Origin: Excoecaria cochinchinensis
Lineage: Eukaryota > Streptophyta > Magnoliopsida > Malpighiales > Euphorbiaceae
DNA length: 64,000 bases
Direction: 5' to 3'
Assembly: GCA_947683425.1 (NCBI GenBank)
Contig: CANTUQ010000031.1
Span: 9,732,501 to 9,796,500, forward strand
Below, one piece after another: positions 53,134-64,000 of this stretch. The translations under genes were made by a program, and so were the position numbers. Numbering within the stretch: position 1 is the stretch's first letter; each line of letters begins with the position of its first letter. The notes beneath the pieces are model-generated. The model ran no database searches, was not told the DNA's origin, and saw nothing but the letters and a program-made list of their open reading frames with translations.

Positions 53134-53893
53134 TGCAAAACATACCCGTTAGGATGATGCATGAATGACATATAATGCATGATCGTGCTATACAACATCC
53201 ACAAATCACATGCAAGCACATAGGTCCTTCCAACCTTATCACTCCCGGACATAAGGTCATAGTCTCTTTCCTTGGTGGGATTGGCCCATGGGTTAGCAGG
53301 GAACCTGATGGATGCGCATGGTACACGGTGAAAAATTGACAACATAACCTCTCTTAACTAATGTGCATACGCATGGATTTTGACCATTGTGTATTTAGGC
53401 AGTCCGAATAAATTGACATGGGCCTATCGGGGCATGAAAGCCTTTGATTAGGTGACTAGTTAAATTATCTAGGTTTGTCCAATACATAATGGTCCATATA
53501 GCAAGCATAGTATTATGGTTCATACCACCTAGGGGAAGTATCCATTGTCATTACATGAGCTTTGGTCAAAGGTGATATTTTAGGTCTACCCAAGCATAGT
53601 CCCTACCGATGGGTCTAACTCATCACGAGCATAATGAGCGGTCGGGTCTCCATTTAATATACCATGATGGTAGGAGGCTTTGGTTGGTGATTATCCTTAA
53701 CACTTCCCTACATTAAGTGAACATAGGGTCGTGCTTTGGGAACGCACCAGGGTTAAAAGAGGCACCAAACTAGCTTAAATCTAAGGCTCTAATGAGATGC
53801 AATGCAAATTTCAAAAAGGAATGATATTTTTAAATTAAAGCCCAATTATAAGTTTTAATCAAGATACTTTCGAAGCAAAGTCTCGAGTATTAT
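53134..53893 (-). other. Leader of Tat copy C
   Basis: Same blocks as the other leaders, for example 'GGGGCATGAAAGCC' (53430) and 'ATGAGCTTTGGTCAAAGG' (53558). No gene. Confidence 0.7.
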
Positions 53894-53910
53894 CCCTAGT
53901 GGAATCGCCA
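53894..53910 (-). promoter_or_regulatory. Primer-binding site of Tat copy C
   Basis: The minus strand reads TGGCGATTCCACTAGGG, a decayed tRNA-Arg-type site one base from the LTR; both differences from copy A are C-to-T or G-to-A changes. Confidence 0.8.
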
Positions 53911-53911
53911 C

Positions 53912-55246
53912 TGTGACGCGTGCCGAACCCCCTGGTGCCCCGAACCGCCCGCTTTTAGGGCTTTCGAGAGAGGCTCGTTAAAACTTGTAAGAAATTACAA
54001 GTGCATCCATTTTGTGGAAACTAAAAGGTTTCTTGGAGTCGCCACCCAATAGAACATTGGAAAAGGTCATCTAGCCTCAGTGAACCTAAGACAGCGCTGC
54101 TATGTCCATTTTGGGCAAGCCAGGGGGTGTCTTGGAGGCCCCACCCGAATAGAGCATTAGGATGGCCCTCTCGCCTCGCGGAGCCTAGGATTTATGCTGC
54201 TACATCCATTTTGGGCAAGCTAGAGGGGTCTTGGAGGCCCCATCCTAATAGAACATTAGGATGGCCCTCTCGCCTCATGAAGCTTAGGACCATGCAAGTT
54301 GTGCCTTTTTTGGGACATAAGAGGTGTTTTGGAGGGCCCACCCCAATAGAACATTGAGGTGGCCCTCTCGCCTCGTTGAGCCCAAAGACCAGAGAAGGTT
54401 TGGGACTTCCTATTTATTCATACCTTGGTTAAGTTTATAATTGAGTTTTGAATTTAGCATTTCATCCAATTTCTCATTCAATTCAGTGCAATTTAATTAA
54501 AGCGCCTGGTTGGTCATTCAAGGAAAGCGATAAATAAAAGCATAATTAAAATGAAGCGTATAAAAATAAATTACAACAAAACTAGGGGTGGAATACAACC
54601 CCCATTGTAAATAAAATATACATCATACATAAAGCGGGTTATTTATTAAGGATGAGGACATTGGTCCTTGCATGCATACTTTAAAAAAAGGGTGTTAAAG
54701 GTGATGGTTTATTTGGGTATGAAAAAAAACTAGGACAATGGTCCCATTTTTATTTAGAAGAAAAATCAAATTAATTAAAATAAATATTTTTGTGATTTTC
54801 TTTTTAAACGTGCATAAATAATTTTATGAAAGATTACATAGTAAAATAAATGAATAATCCGAATAAGGAAAACAATACAAACAATAAAAAATTAAGGAAA
54901 AGACCACGCCAAACGAGCCTCCTGGATCTCCACGTGTGCTTACGGAAATGCCCAAGCAAAGAAAATAAGTTTTGAAATAAAAATAAACACAAATAAAATA
55001 ATGTTAGTAATTAAATCAATAAGATCAATTAAATGCATAATAATAAATTAAAATAAATAAAATGAGATGACATCAAAAGAATGATAAATGAATTAAAATG
55101 TTAATCAATCAAAATAAATGAAAAAAAAATGCATTATGAATGACAAAGGAATTAAATGATGTGATTGAAATAAATAAAACATGTTAATGAATTAATGCAT
55201 AAAAATATGAACATGACAATAATAATAATAATAATGAAAAAGAATG

Positions 55247-55283
<37 letters not shown>

Positions 55284-56445
55284 AAAAGAATGATATGATG
55301 ATAATAACAATAACGAGATTAATAATGATAATAATAACAATAATATATAAACATATTAAATAAAATAAATATACAAACAATAAAATAAATAAATAAATAA
55401 ATGAAAACAATAAAAGTTTTACATGTTAATCAATTAAATATGAAGAAAAATAAATAAAAGAAAGTAAAAAAAAGGATCAAACCAAGAATGTTTACCCTCA
55501 GAATTTGGATTTGATGAAGGTAAAAATGATAATTGATTTCCTTGTTTTTGATTTGCAAGATTAGAGTTGAATATGATAAAAATTGGAATTTTATTCCAAG
55601 AAATAAAATATGCTTGGAAAACATGATGAAAACTAAAAAAGCAAGTCAAAAAATGAATTTTGAGAGCAAATAATTATTTTATTTGTCTCAAAATTAATTT
55701 TCATCAACACAATTCCATCTAAAGTTCTTAGAAGGAATTATCTTCAACAAAAGAAGAAGAAGAACTGAAATTTTTATTTTATTTTTGAGGGGAAAACCTA
55801 GAGAGAATTGTTGAAGAAGAAGAGAAACTTTAGAAAACCCTAAAAAATGAATTTCCCCCCTTTTTCTCTTTCCATCTTTTTCTTTTTATATCAAAAGAAA
55901 AATAAAAACCTAACTAATTAATAAAAAAAAAAATTAAATCAAATATTACTAATTTTAAATTTTAAAAATGGAAAAAAATCTTTAAAAATCCTAAAAAATG
56001 GGATAGAAAATCAAATTTGGGTGAAACAATTGGAAAAAACTGATATTTGGGCGGCGGAACAGGAGCGACCGAAGCCCGTTGGAGCACTCAACGGGCGTTG
56101 GTCGTGCGCACTGGGCGCGGAGCAGCGCATGGATGCGCGCTGCGCGTCGCCCCGCGTGGGCGACGTCCTGCGCAATCGACTCGCGAGGCGACACGCACCT
56201 GCTCGCTGCCGCACCGACACTCTCGAAAATAATTTTTTTTATTTTTTTTAAATTTAACTAAAAATACTACAATTTCTAAACCCCATTTTTCAAATCTAAT
56301 TCTCAAAATATTTTTTTTTTATTTTTCATTTTAAAATGCAAATTTGACAAGAAAATCATCATTTTTAACATTTTTGCCATTGAGCAGGCATCTTATTATC
56401 ATTGGATAACTCCGATTTGGGCTGTATCAGGACCCGGTGTCTACA
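53912..56445 (-). repeat. 5' LTR of Tat copy C
   Basis: In element sense it runs TGTAGACACCGGGTCC...CACGCGTCACA. It has three GTCTTGGAGGCCCCA-type blocks near 54127, 54228 and 54320, AT-rich TAA/AAT stretches, a GC-rich block at 56045-56225 and TATAAAAAG at about 55883-55893 (minus). Clearly diverged from the copy A LTRs but the same family. Confidence 0.85.
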
Positions 56446-58775
56446 CATATAACATATTACGTATTACTTTTCAATTCATTTTCATTTCAATCACTACTTT
56501 TACATTACTTTCACTTTATTATCATTTCAATATCCTAATCGATTACTATTATGATCAATTATGCACAATTCTCATCATATACTTATTTTCATATAATAAG
56601 TATACGAAAGTCATTCAATAGTTATAAATTCAATTCATATGATTTTACTGTATTTCATTATTTTCACTTTGAGCATAATGGAATATCATACTCAAAAATA
56701 TTCATATAATTTTCCTAAATTCCAACAAAATTTATGGACACTTGTTTTCATGTCTAAATTCATTTTTGCCTATTAATCTTCAAATATACTCAAAATATAC
56801 TCTAGTATACACTCGGGTACCATTCGGCCAAAGTGAGTACTTCACCTTACAAATTCTTTTAGTTTCATTTTAGCATTCTAATTGTCATATTGAAGGTTTT
56901 TAATCATTTTTCTAAGCTTGTTATTCATTTACACATGCTTTTAACACAATTTCATTTAAGTCACTCATTTTATTTCCATGCATTTCTTTTCATTAAACTT
57001 TCCCTTTCGCTTCTAATTCATTCATTTATTCAATTTCCTATGTCATATAACATGTATATCATGTAACATATCATGTTCTTCTTCTTGAACCATTCGGCCC
57101 TACTTAGGGTTCCACTCTAACATTTTACTCCTCACTCATTCATGGCTTATTCCACTCAATTAAGCCTCAATTTATACATATATACTATTTAATTTCATTT
57201 AAACACTAGGTATACCTCAAATATATCTAAGCATACCTTTAGGTCACATTATGTCCAAACTTTACACTTAGTTTTCTTTCACTTTTATCACACTAATTAG
57301 CTTAGTTGCCCTCACTAAGCTCAATTATCACCTCAATTTCAATTATACATGCATGACACACATAGTTACTATACAACATAATAGGAAACCCTAATTTTTC
57401 CAAAGGAAATGCATGGATTTAGTAATCACAAACCTCATATCCATGCTATAAGCATCACAAGCTCCTTAATTCTTGCCTTTAGCCCTTGAAAAGCCAATTC
57501 CCTCCAAAATCCTCATAGTGGTCGAATTTCCAATGCAATAAACAATCCATTAATTTTCTTTTTTTTATCAAATCAAACCTCATAAACATACTCTAAACAC
57601 CCTAGAGTACTCATAAAAATCATTAAATCTATTTAAATCAACTTAAATCTCTTACCTCAAATTTGAGACATAATCTTTGATCTTTACTTTTCTTAGCTTT
57701 TAATCCACTAAATGGATGCTAAAGGCTGCTATAAACTCATAGAGGGGCTGAATTACATTTACGATAGTTAAACTAAGCAAGAATTTGGAGCGAAGATGAA
57801 GAAAAATGGAGGAAGGAGCAAGGGAGAACACTCCGGCCACTAAGGGAATGAGAAGAGCAGAAAAGAGATAAGGACTACACCTAAAAATCTGTCATTTAAG
57901 TGCTTTTATAGTGGCCCAAATTGGTCCAACCAATGGTCTAACTAAGGGTCCAACCTATAAAGCCCAATTGCACTTTTAGGCCCAATATGCAATTTTTCTA
58001 TGGTTTTCTCATTTCCAAACTCCAGATCACTCCAAATTTGATTCCATAATTCAAATAATGTAAAAACTAGGCTATACACAAAATTTCAACTTAACCAGAG
58101 TCCATTGCCGGTCTGATTCAATAATTATCAATGCTCTAAAAAAATTCCCGTTTTGCTACCAAAAATTCTACATATCATTTAGAGCCTATCTAAAAATTCC
58201 TGCAATTTTAAAGATCATTTACTATTTTTAAAGTCTCGGTCAAACCTCCGGTCAACCCAGTACTATTCAAACCGAAATCATATCGTTTTCCTTACTTCCT
58301 AAGGTCAATTTCTCATAAAAATGACTCCATAATTATTAACATATATTCGTTAGACTCCAATACTATTTTGGGGTCAATCGGAAATCATTTTACGGTCTGG
58401 TTATTATTTACCAATCCGGTAGTGTCACCAAAATTAAATTTTTCATTACCATATGATTCTACTCATCAATACGAGTACGTCCATATTCTCAGATCATTTT
58501 TCCGAGGTCTGTAGCACTCTTTACGGTCCGGTCAAACTCTTAGTCAACCTAGTTACTATTCACACTGAAACTGCTATTTTTTCGTATTTTCGATTTTTGA
58601 GGTCCTAATTGACATCGATTTCATTCCAAATTTTAACCCCGAACTCATCGTAACTTATATTCTCTAATAATCAAATAAAATATTTTTCGACTCCGGAATA
58701 TAATATTCACCCCAGTGTCACTATTCACTATCGGGAAACACTATTCTCGACTAGCCCAGTATTGGGGACATTACA
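56446..58775 (-). mobile_element. Minus-strand LTR fragment, TGTAATG family
   Basis: In element sense it starts TGTAATGTCCCCAATACTGG at 58775 and is cut at 56446 by Tat copy C. It matches 60240-61340: 'CATTCGGCCC..CTTAGGGTTC', 'TTTCTCATAAAAATG', 'GGTCCGGTCAAACT', 'CTATTCACTATCGGGAAA'. No readable protein. Confidence 0.65.
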
Positions 58776-61340
58776 TGGTCGATCTACTAGCCGAAACCTG
58801 TAGGCAGCAAACATTATGCGCTGAGCATAATTTGCCTAGTGGTGGATACTATTATATTATTTTCCATTTAATAACACACTCACACATATGCATACATTAA
58901 TACATGTTGTGACTATACGTTAAATATATTAACCTCCATATAAATTAATTAATAAATATCCATATTTATTCTACACTCCTTATATTACTCTTATTATTAC
59001 TATTATTATATTTCTTAATTATTATTCTTATTTTCTAAAATCAAAATTCTTTAATTTCAATATTAGCTATCATCTTGACAATTTTGCTATTTAGTCCTTA
59101 ATTTAGTCTAAAGTTGCCAAAATTACTGTTTAGTCCCCATTCTATTATTCTTTTTCCAATTTAGCACTTTTTAGTCAAATTTACTATTTTGCCACTAGAG
59201 CTTATTTTTCATCCTTAATTTATCATTTTGTATGTAAATTACCTTTTTAGTCCCTAATGACCATTTTTATGCATATTACACCTTTAGTCCTTATTTTTAA
59301 TTTCACTATTTTATGTTTACTATTAATTTTCTAATTTATTCATTTTTACTCCTTTAACCTTATTTCTTGCATAATGTCCATTTACTGCCTCTAACTTTCA
59401 ATTCTTTACATATTTACCCTTTTTATCTCATCTCTTTCACATTTATTCTACTTTTTCTCAATTAATCTTATTTTCTAAATTTTCCCCTAGTAATTATTCG
59501 GTAGAAATCTATGGAACCGGATACACGAGATGTCGACCCCACATGCCCAAAACATTTAAGAGTGACCCCGAAGGACCACCACTATCATTTACATTTAACA
59601 TTTAAAGCACTATGAACATTTAGACATTTCATTTAAGGTAGACCATCATTAGCCTACCTAAACGAGTCGTCATGACTCGCACCACAGTGTAGGTGTCCCT
59701 ATGGACAGTCAACTATATCCTGAACTAGATTTAGCTACCAGAAATGCTAAGGGCAATATACATTTAACTTTTATTTTCATAATTTTCATTATTTACATAA
59801 CTCCATGTCACATCTTATTATATTCTTATTTTTTATTCATAATGCAACATAATAAACTCACATACATTATATTTTATTGCATTTCCATGTATATATAACT
59901 ATAAGCATCACATATTATCAATTTCCACATCATGCATCATTCAGCCACATCAAGTTTTTATCCTCCAAATTACTTTCCTTTCACATAATATACTTTCCTT
60001 TCACATTCTTTAAGTATTTCTCACCTAACTATAACATTATTTCATTTTAAACTTACATAATTCACTTTTATCATTTAACACATACTACTTCCATAACCTA
60101 AAATATATTCAATTAATTCTTAAAAATTCTCATTAAATTTCTATAAGCTTATTTTTCATTCTATTTTCATTTTCATGCATAATATCCATTAAAACATAAA
60201 AAATCTTCATGGTCCATCCTATAATTCCATTCGACCCAACCTAGGGTTCACACACTAATCTTATTCTTTTCATAATTTCCATGGTATCCATCATTTTCCA
60301 ACCTAAATAACACATTTTTATTCTTATATCATTTTATACATGCATATTCTTCAATTTCACACACAAACATACACATGTACATAATCTAAATAAATGGAAA
60401 ATAAGAGAATATGTATCCACAAATCTCAATTACTCCCTTTTCAATCCTATTCTTGTTTCTCCTTTCCTTTTCCTTTGGATTTCACCTCCTCTTATTTTTC
60501 TCTTGAATTTTGCTTAACACCTTTCCTTTTCACTTTCCTTCACTTCCTTCACTCCAATTGAGTTCTTGAGATTGCTATCTATGGAATTAGGTCCTTAGAA
60601 TTTATTAGACCATGAAATTAGAGTTAATTTTGATTAAAGAGAAAAAGAAAATCAATGGAAATTGAGAGAAGAGAGAGCTACGACATGGAGAGATGGAGAG
60701 GGCAGAAGAAACTTTTCAAGATTTCTAATTTTTCATGCTTTTATACTCTCTCTTATTGGGCCAAACCATGGTCCAAACAATTGTGTCTAACCCATTTAAG
60801 CCCAATTAAGTTAAAAATCATTATTTTGGCCCATTTTTTTTACCACTTCTCTAACTCAATTTCTCATAAAAATGTAACCATAATTATTTAAAAATATTTA
60901 TTAGACTACATGAATATTTTTAGGTCAATCGGGCACCGTTTCCCGGTCTGGTAAATTTTTACTAGTCTGATAATCCAATTTTCAGTGTTACCGTAAAATT
61001 AATTTTTCACTATCAAATAATCTCCCGTAGTATTTAGAGTAATTCTATCTATTCGAATAATTTTTCAGAGGTTTCTAGCTTAATTTTTAGGTCCGGTCAA
61101 ACTTTAGTCAATCCTTGTACTATTTAAACTGAAATTGTGATTTATCTTTATTTTTTATTTTTAAGGGCCTATTTGACCTCAATTTCACTTCAAATTTTAT
61201 CATCAGACTTGTCATTAATGGTATTTGTCGATGGTCACATAAAATATTTTTTTACCCCCGGGAGGTACTATTCACCTCGAGTTACACTATTCTTGCCCGA
61301 AAAGTACTAATCACAATTTACCCACTTTTAGGTCATTACA
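58776..61340 (-). mobile_element. Second minus-strand LTR of the TGTAATG family
   Basis: Starts (element sense) TGTAATGACCTAAAAG at 61340. Near 58805-58835 it carries CACTAGGCAAATTATGCTCAGC-type sequence (minus), comparable to the CTAAGC hairpins near the end of Tekay-type LTRs. It abuts the previous LTR with no internal region between them. No PBS or coding region seen; most of it is AT-rich with TTTAGTCC-type repeats (59100-59300). Confidence 0.6.
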
Positions 61341-61760
61341 ATAATTGGTAAATGGGATTTCTTTAATAATATGGGACCAATATCTCGACTCATAGCCAAT
61401 AAAATATCACATGCGAGGACCAATATCCTAACAAAATAAGCTCAATAAATAACAAGCTTTATGGATGCCCATCTAATATAGTTTGTCTCTATGCTATGCT
61501 TTACTGCTTTCCAATATAAATGAGTACAACTTATGTTTTCTTGTCATGATACTCGTGTGAGAAGAGAGATAAGATCATTAATCTAAGCATCCAATAGATG
61601 TTATATTAACCAATGGTATGGATAAGAGTGAGGTTTCAAACCCTTCTTTTGATTTGGCCTCATAAGGTTAGACCACCAATGTTCTATTGGATGCGACGCT
61701 ACTATACCTACCTTGTTGTGCTCAGATGCATCATGAGATTGATTGCTAGCAATGAGATAG
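61341..61760 (+). repeat. Tat-like LTR fragment, plus orientation
   Basis: 'CATGCGAGGACCAATATCCT' (61410) and 'AATGTTCTATTGGATGCGACG' with 'ACCTTGTTGTGCTCAGATGC' (61680-61730) parallel 11408-11430 and 11853-11910 of the plus-strand Tat LTR. Truncated on both sides. Confidence 0.55.
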
Positions 61761-62020
61761 TAGTACCCTGAAATGGTGTCTTATGCCTTTTGAGCTTTGA
61801 GACTCGGTGAATTGGATCAAACTCCTTGACTATTGTGAATCGATCAGCCTTGAAAGGTGAGAGAATTTCACTTAACCATCCCTATAAGTGGGACTGATTT
61901 AGATAAAATGGTCTCATCCCGATTAAAACCGGAGGATTTGCATCACAGGGATGGAAAAAAAATCACAAACACAATTTCACCAAAATGGATCCTCACATCA
62001 AATGGATCGTGATAAAAGTA
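61761..62020. other. Unassigned sequence
   Basis: About 260 bp with no frame or motif I can assign. It may be the decayed end of the preceding LTR and its leader. Confidence 0.3.
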
Positions 62021-62396
62021 AGGAAAAACCCATAATTTAGTACCTGAAATTTAACATTTTTACACATTGGATTCCTATACTTTCAAAACTACACATTATG
62101 TCCTTAACTTTAATGTATTTACAAATTAGATCTCTATACTTTTAAAACTATACATTGAATTCCTGAACTTATCTACTATAACACATTAAGTTCAAACGGA
62201 CGGTAAAGACAACAGTGTTCCATTAAAATACACGCGACTTTAACCACGGTTGTATTACACTATCATTTGTGCCGTCTATTTTGGACTTAATGTATTCTCC
62301 TCGAAAAATTCGAGAACTCAATATGTAGTTTTGAAAGTATAAGAACACAATGTGTAAAATTATTAAAGTACAGGGACCAAAGTATGGATTTTTCCT
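62021..62396. mobile_element. MITE with long terminal inverted repeats
   Basis: AGGAAAAACCCATAATTTAG at the left matches, in reverse complement, the right end ...AAAGTATGGATTTTTCCT; the imperfect inverted repeats extend about 85 bp, including CTTTCAAAACTACA. AAAAGTA flanks it on both sides (62014-62020, 62397-62403), a 7-bp direct repeat (8 if one end base is counted). At ~376 bp with no coding capacity it is a non-autonomous DNA transposon; the superfamily is uncertain. Confidence 0.8.
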
Positions 62397-62403
62397 AAAA
62401 GTA

Positions 62404-63599
62404 ATATATATCAAAAGCAATTAATCCAATATTTGCAGCAACAACCAACAACAGAAAATAAAATTATATGTTGCATATATAAACAAAATCAATTCATCAA
62501 AATCAATATATTTGATGCCTAATTATTTAAACATGCCGCTCCGACACCACTTGTTAAATTTAATATACACCATACGTCACTTAATTATTATTTTTCATTT
62601 CATTTTTTTCTTTTTTATATTTTACAGCTCAAAATTAATTTAAATATTTAGAATTTTTTTTGGTTCAATTAAATTTAATTTTTATATAAAATTGGAATGA
62701 AAATATATATAATAGTAAACTATACTTTATAAATAAATATAACATAAAAAAATCTTGATTTCAAAATTAGGTCATGGATTCGGATGGGATTTTAAGTATT
62801 TTTAAGTGGATTTTTCGGATTTCTAATTTTGACTTAAAATTTTCGGGTCATTTGGTTTTTCGGTCAAAGTCGAATCACTATTTTTAACAAATTTGAATCG
62901 GTTAATTGCGAAGTCTTTTTGTATTTCCCACGCTAGCCTGATATCTGAAAATTAATTTGCTCCTATATTTGATGCATCTGTTGGTAGATTTATTGTCTTT
63001 TAGGAGAAAACTTACATATCTTATTATTCGAATTTTGTCAATTTATGAAAAGCATGTTCCTCTTTGCATTTTGAATTCACGACATATTCTTCAGATTTCA
63101 TATTTAATTCAGGAACCTGTCTCCTATATGTAACATTATTTGTTCTTGTACCAAGTGCACCTTATGGAGTTAGCGAACGAAAGTCAACTTTATAGGAGAG
63201 AAGAAAAAACGGCAAGTACAAAGACGGTATTAAGAAAAAAGAAAAAAAAAATTGATGCCGTAAATCCAGCTAACACAAATGCCGGGTAATTTGTATATTA
63301 GATTCCTCCATTTTATGGCATATAATACTAAAATCACTAAATTTGAATTTGTGATTCCAAAATTACTTAATTTCAATTATGGTAACTAAAAAGTATTGTT
63401 ACCCTATTTCTATTAGTTCATTCTATTTAATCCATGACCATAATAATTTTACTTTTTTATCAGCATAATTAAATTTCGACTATGAATATCCTTCAAAATA
63501 TAGGAATGAATGGTTGAGTAACATTAACGCTATTTTATATAACATCATACACCATTATATTTACTATGTGACCTATGCTATATAGATAATGCACAATTC
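62404..63599. other. AT-rich sequence with no recognised feature
   Basis: About 1.2 kb of AT-rich DNA. I see no coding frame, LTR module or inverted repeat here. It may be host intergenic DNA. Confidence 0.5.
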
Positions 63600-64000
63600 A
63601 CGGGTTGATTTCACCTATAGTCACTCAACTTATCACTTATCGCGCAAAAGTAACCGACTTTTTTTTTCTTACTTAAATGTCACTGAACTTTTAACATTAT
63701 TGCACAAAAGTCATGTTCACCGGAATCCGGCGACGACTCTTGCCGGATTGATAAGTTCAATAAATGCTACATTTAAATTAATTTCACTCACGGTTACTAG
63801 ACTTATCATTTATCTCGCAAAAGTAATTAACTTTTTTTTTCAACTTAAATGTTACTGAACTTTTAACATTTTTGCAAAAAAGTCATCAATCCGGCAAGGG
63901 TCGTTGCCGGATTCCGGTCAACATGACTTTTGTGCAATAATGTTAAAAGTTCAGTGACATTTAAGTAAGAAAAAAAAAATCGGTTACTTTTGCACGATAA
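63600..64000. mobile_element. Fold-back (MITE-like) element, incomplete at window edge
   Basis: A unit with CGCGCAAAAGTAACCGACTT, CACTGAACTTTTAACATT and GCACAAAAGTCATG (63640-63720) is followed by a diverged direct copy (63777-63890). The reverse complement of the first unit then comes at 63920-64000. GC-rich inner arms (CCGGAATCCGG near 63720 and GGATTCCGG near 63910) pair with each other. The frame across it is incidental. Continues past 64000. Confidence 0.75.

Larger units (their letters stand above)
48686..56445 (-). mobile_element. Non-autonomous Tat element, copy C, 3' end missing
   Basis: The 5' LTR at 53912-56445 reads right to left, followed by PBS, leader, gag, pol linker, inverted RT fragment, integrase remnant and antisense-gene remnant, the same rearranged order as copies A and B. 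The 3' LTR and tandem-repeat region are absent; sequence similarity ends at the LTR that stops at 48685. Confidence 0.8.

Noticed and set aside
58715..58900. Short plus-strand frame
   Set aside because: It crosses the joint between two LTR pieces and has no features.

Overview
This is a repeat-dense stretch of a flowering-plant nuclear genome, probably a eudicot and probably heterochromatin. I found no intact host gene and no tRNA or rRNA. Almost everything is Ty3/Gypsy LTR retrotransposon sequence nested in other retrotransposons. The plant assignment rests on Tat-lineage polyproteins with two RNase H domains, Tekay/Del-type polyproteins, priming by tRNA-iMet and tRNA-Arg, an ATHILA ORF1-like protein, a plant-mobile-domain-like antisense gene and MITEs. 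The species cannot be named from this sequence.

Layout. (1) 1-1822: part of a minus-strand Tekay-type LTR. (2) 1830-2715 and 15825-16426: an outer minus-strand Tat element (gag start, leader, PBS, part of the 5' LTR), split by (3) a second minus-strand Tat element at 2716-15824. That element has two ~2.6 kb LTRs, a PBS, a PPT, a 55/110-bp satellite-like array, and a solo plus-strand LTR inserted in its gag. (4) 16427-23051: a plus-strand Tekay element, 5' LTR to integrase, cut off abruptly. (5) 23052-24810: a second copy of the minus-strand Tat internal region, carrying at the same site (6) a plus-strand Tat element with 5' LTR 24811-26860 and decayed gag-pol to 34102. Downstream are an antisense three-exon gene (34490-35917), a divergent promoter and an ATHILA ORF1-like gene (36238-39089). 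(7) 39090-45673: a gag-only (TR-GAG-like) element with two ~2.6 kb LTRs. (8) 45674-48685: a further Tekay-type LTR. (9) 48686-56445: a third minus-strand Tat element of the same internally rearranged type. (10) 56446-61340: two abutting minus-strand LTR pieces. (11) 61341-61760: a Tat LTR fragment. (12) 62021-62396: a MITE. (13) 63600-64000: a fold-back element running off the window.

How the parts relate. No element is coding-competent. Both polyproteins carry several nonsense codons and frameshifts, and both integrases have lost the third catalytic acidic residue. The three minus-strand Tat copies share one odd architecture: most of pol is missing and a reverse-transcriptase fragment is inverted. 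They look like one non-autonomous family that would need proteins from a complete Tat element such as the plus-strand one.

The most notable non-coding signals are these. One promoter geometry (an 11-nt CCGTCGG motif, 7 bp, then a TATA box) occurs in the Tat LTR and on both sides of the internal divergent promoter. A 36-bp near-palindrome recurs in three Tekay-type LTRs. A palindrome array has an exact 20-bp period. Several LTR families carry a GC-rich palindromic block upstream of a TATA-like site. I could not run alignments, folding or database searches, so all family names come from reading motifs.
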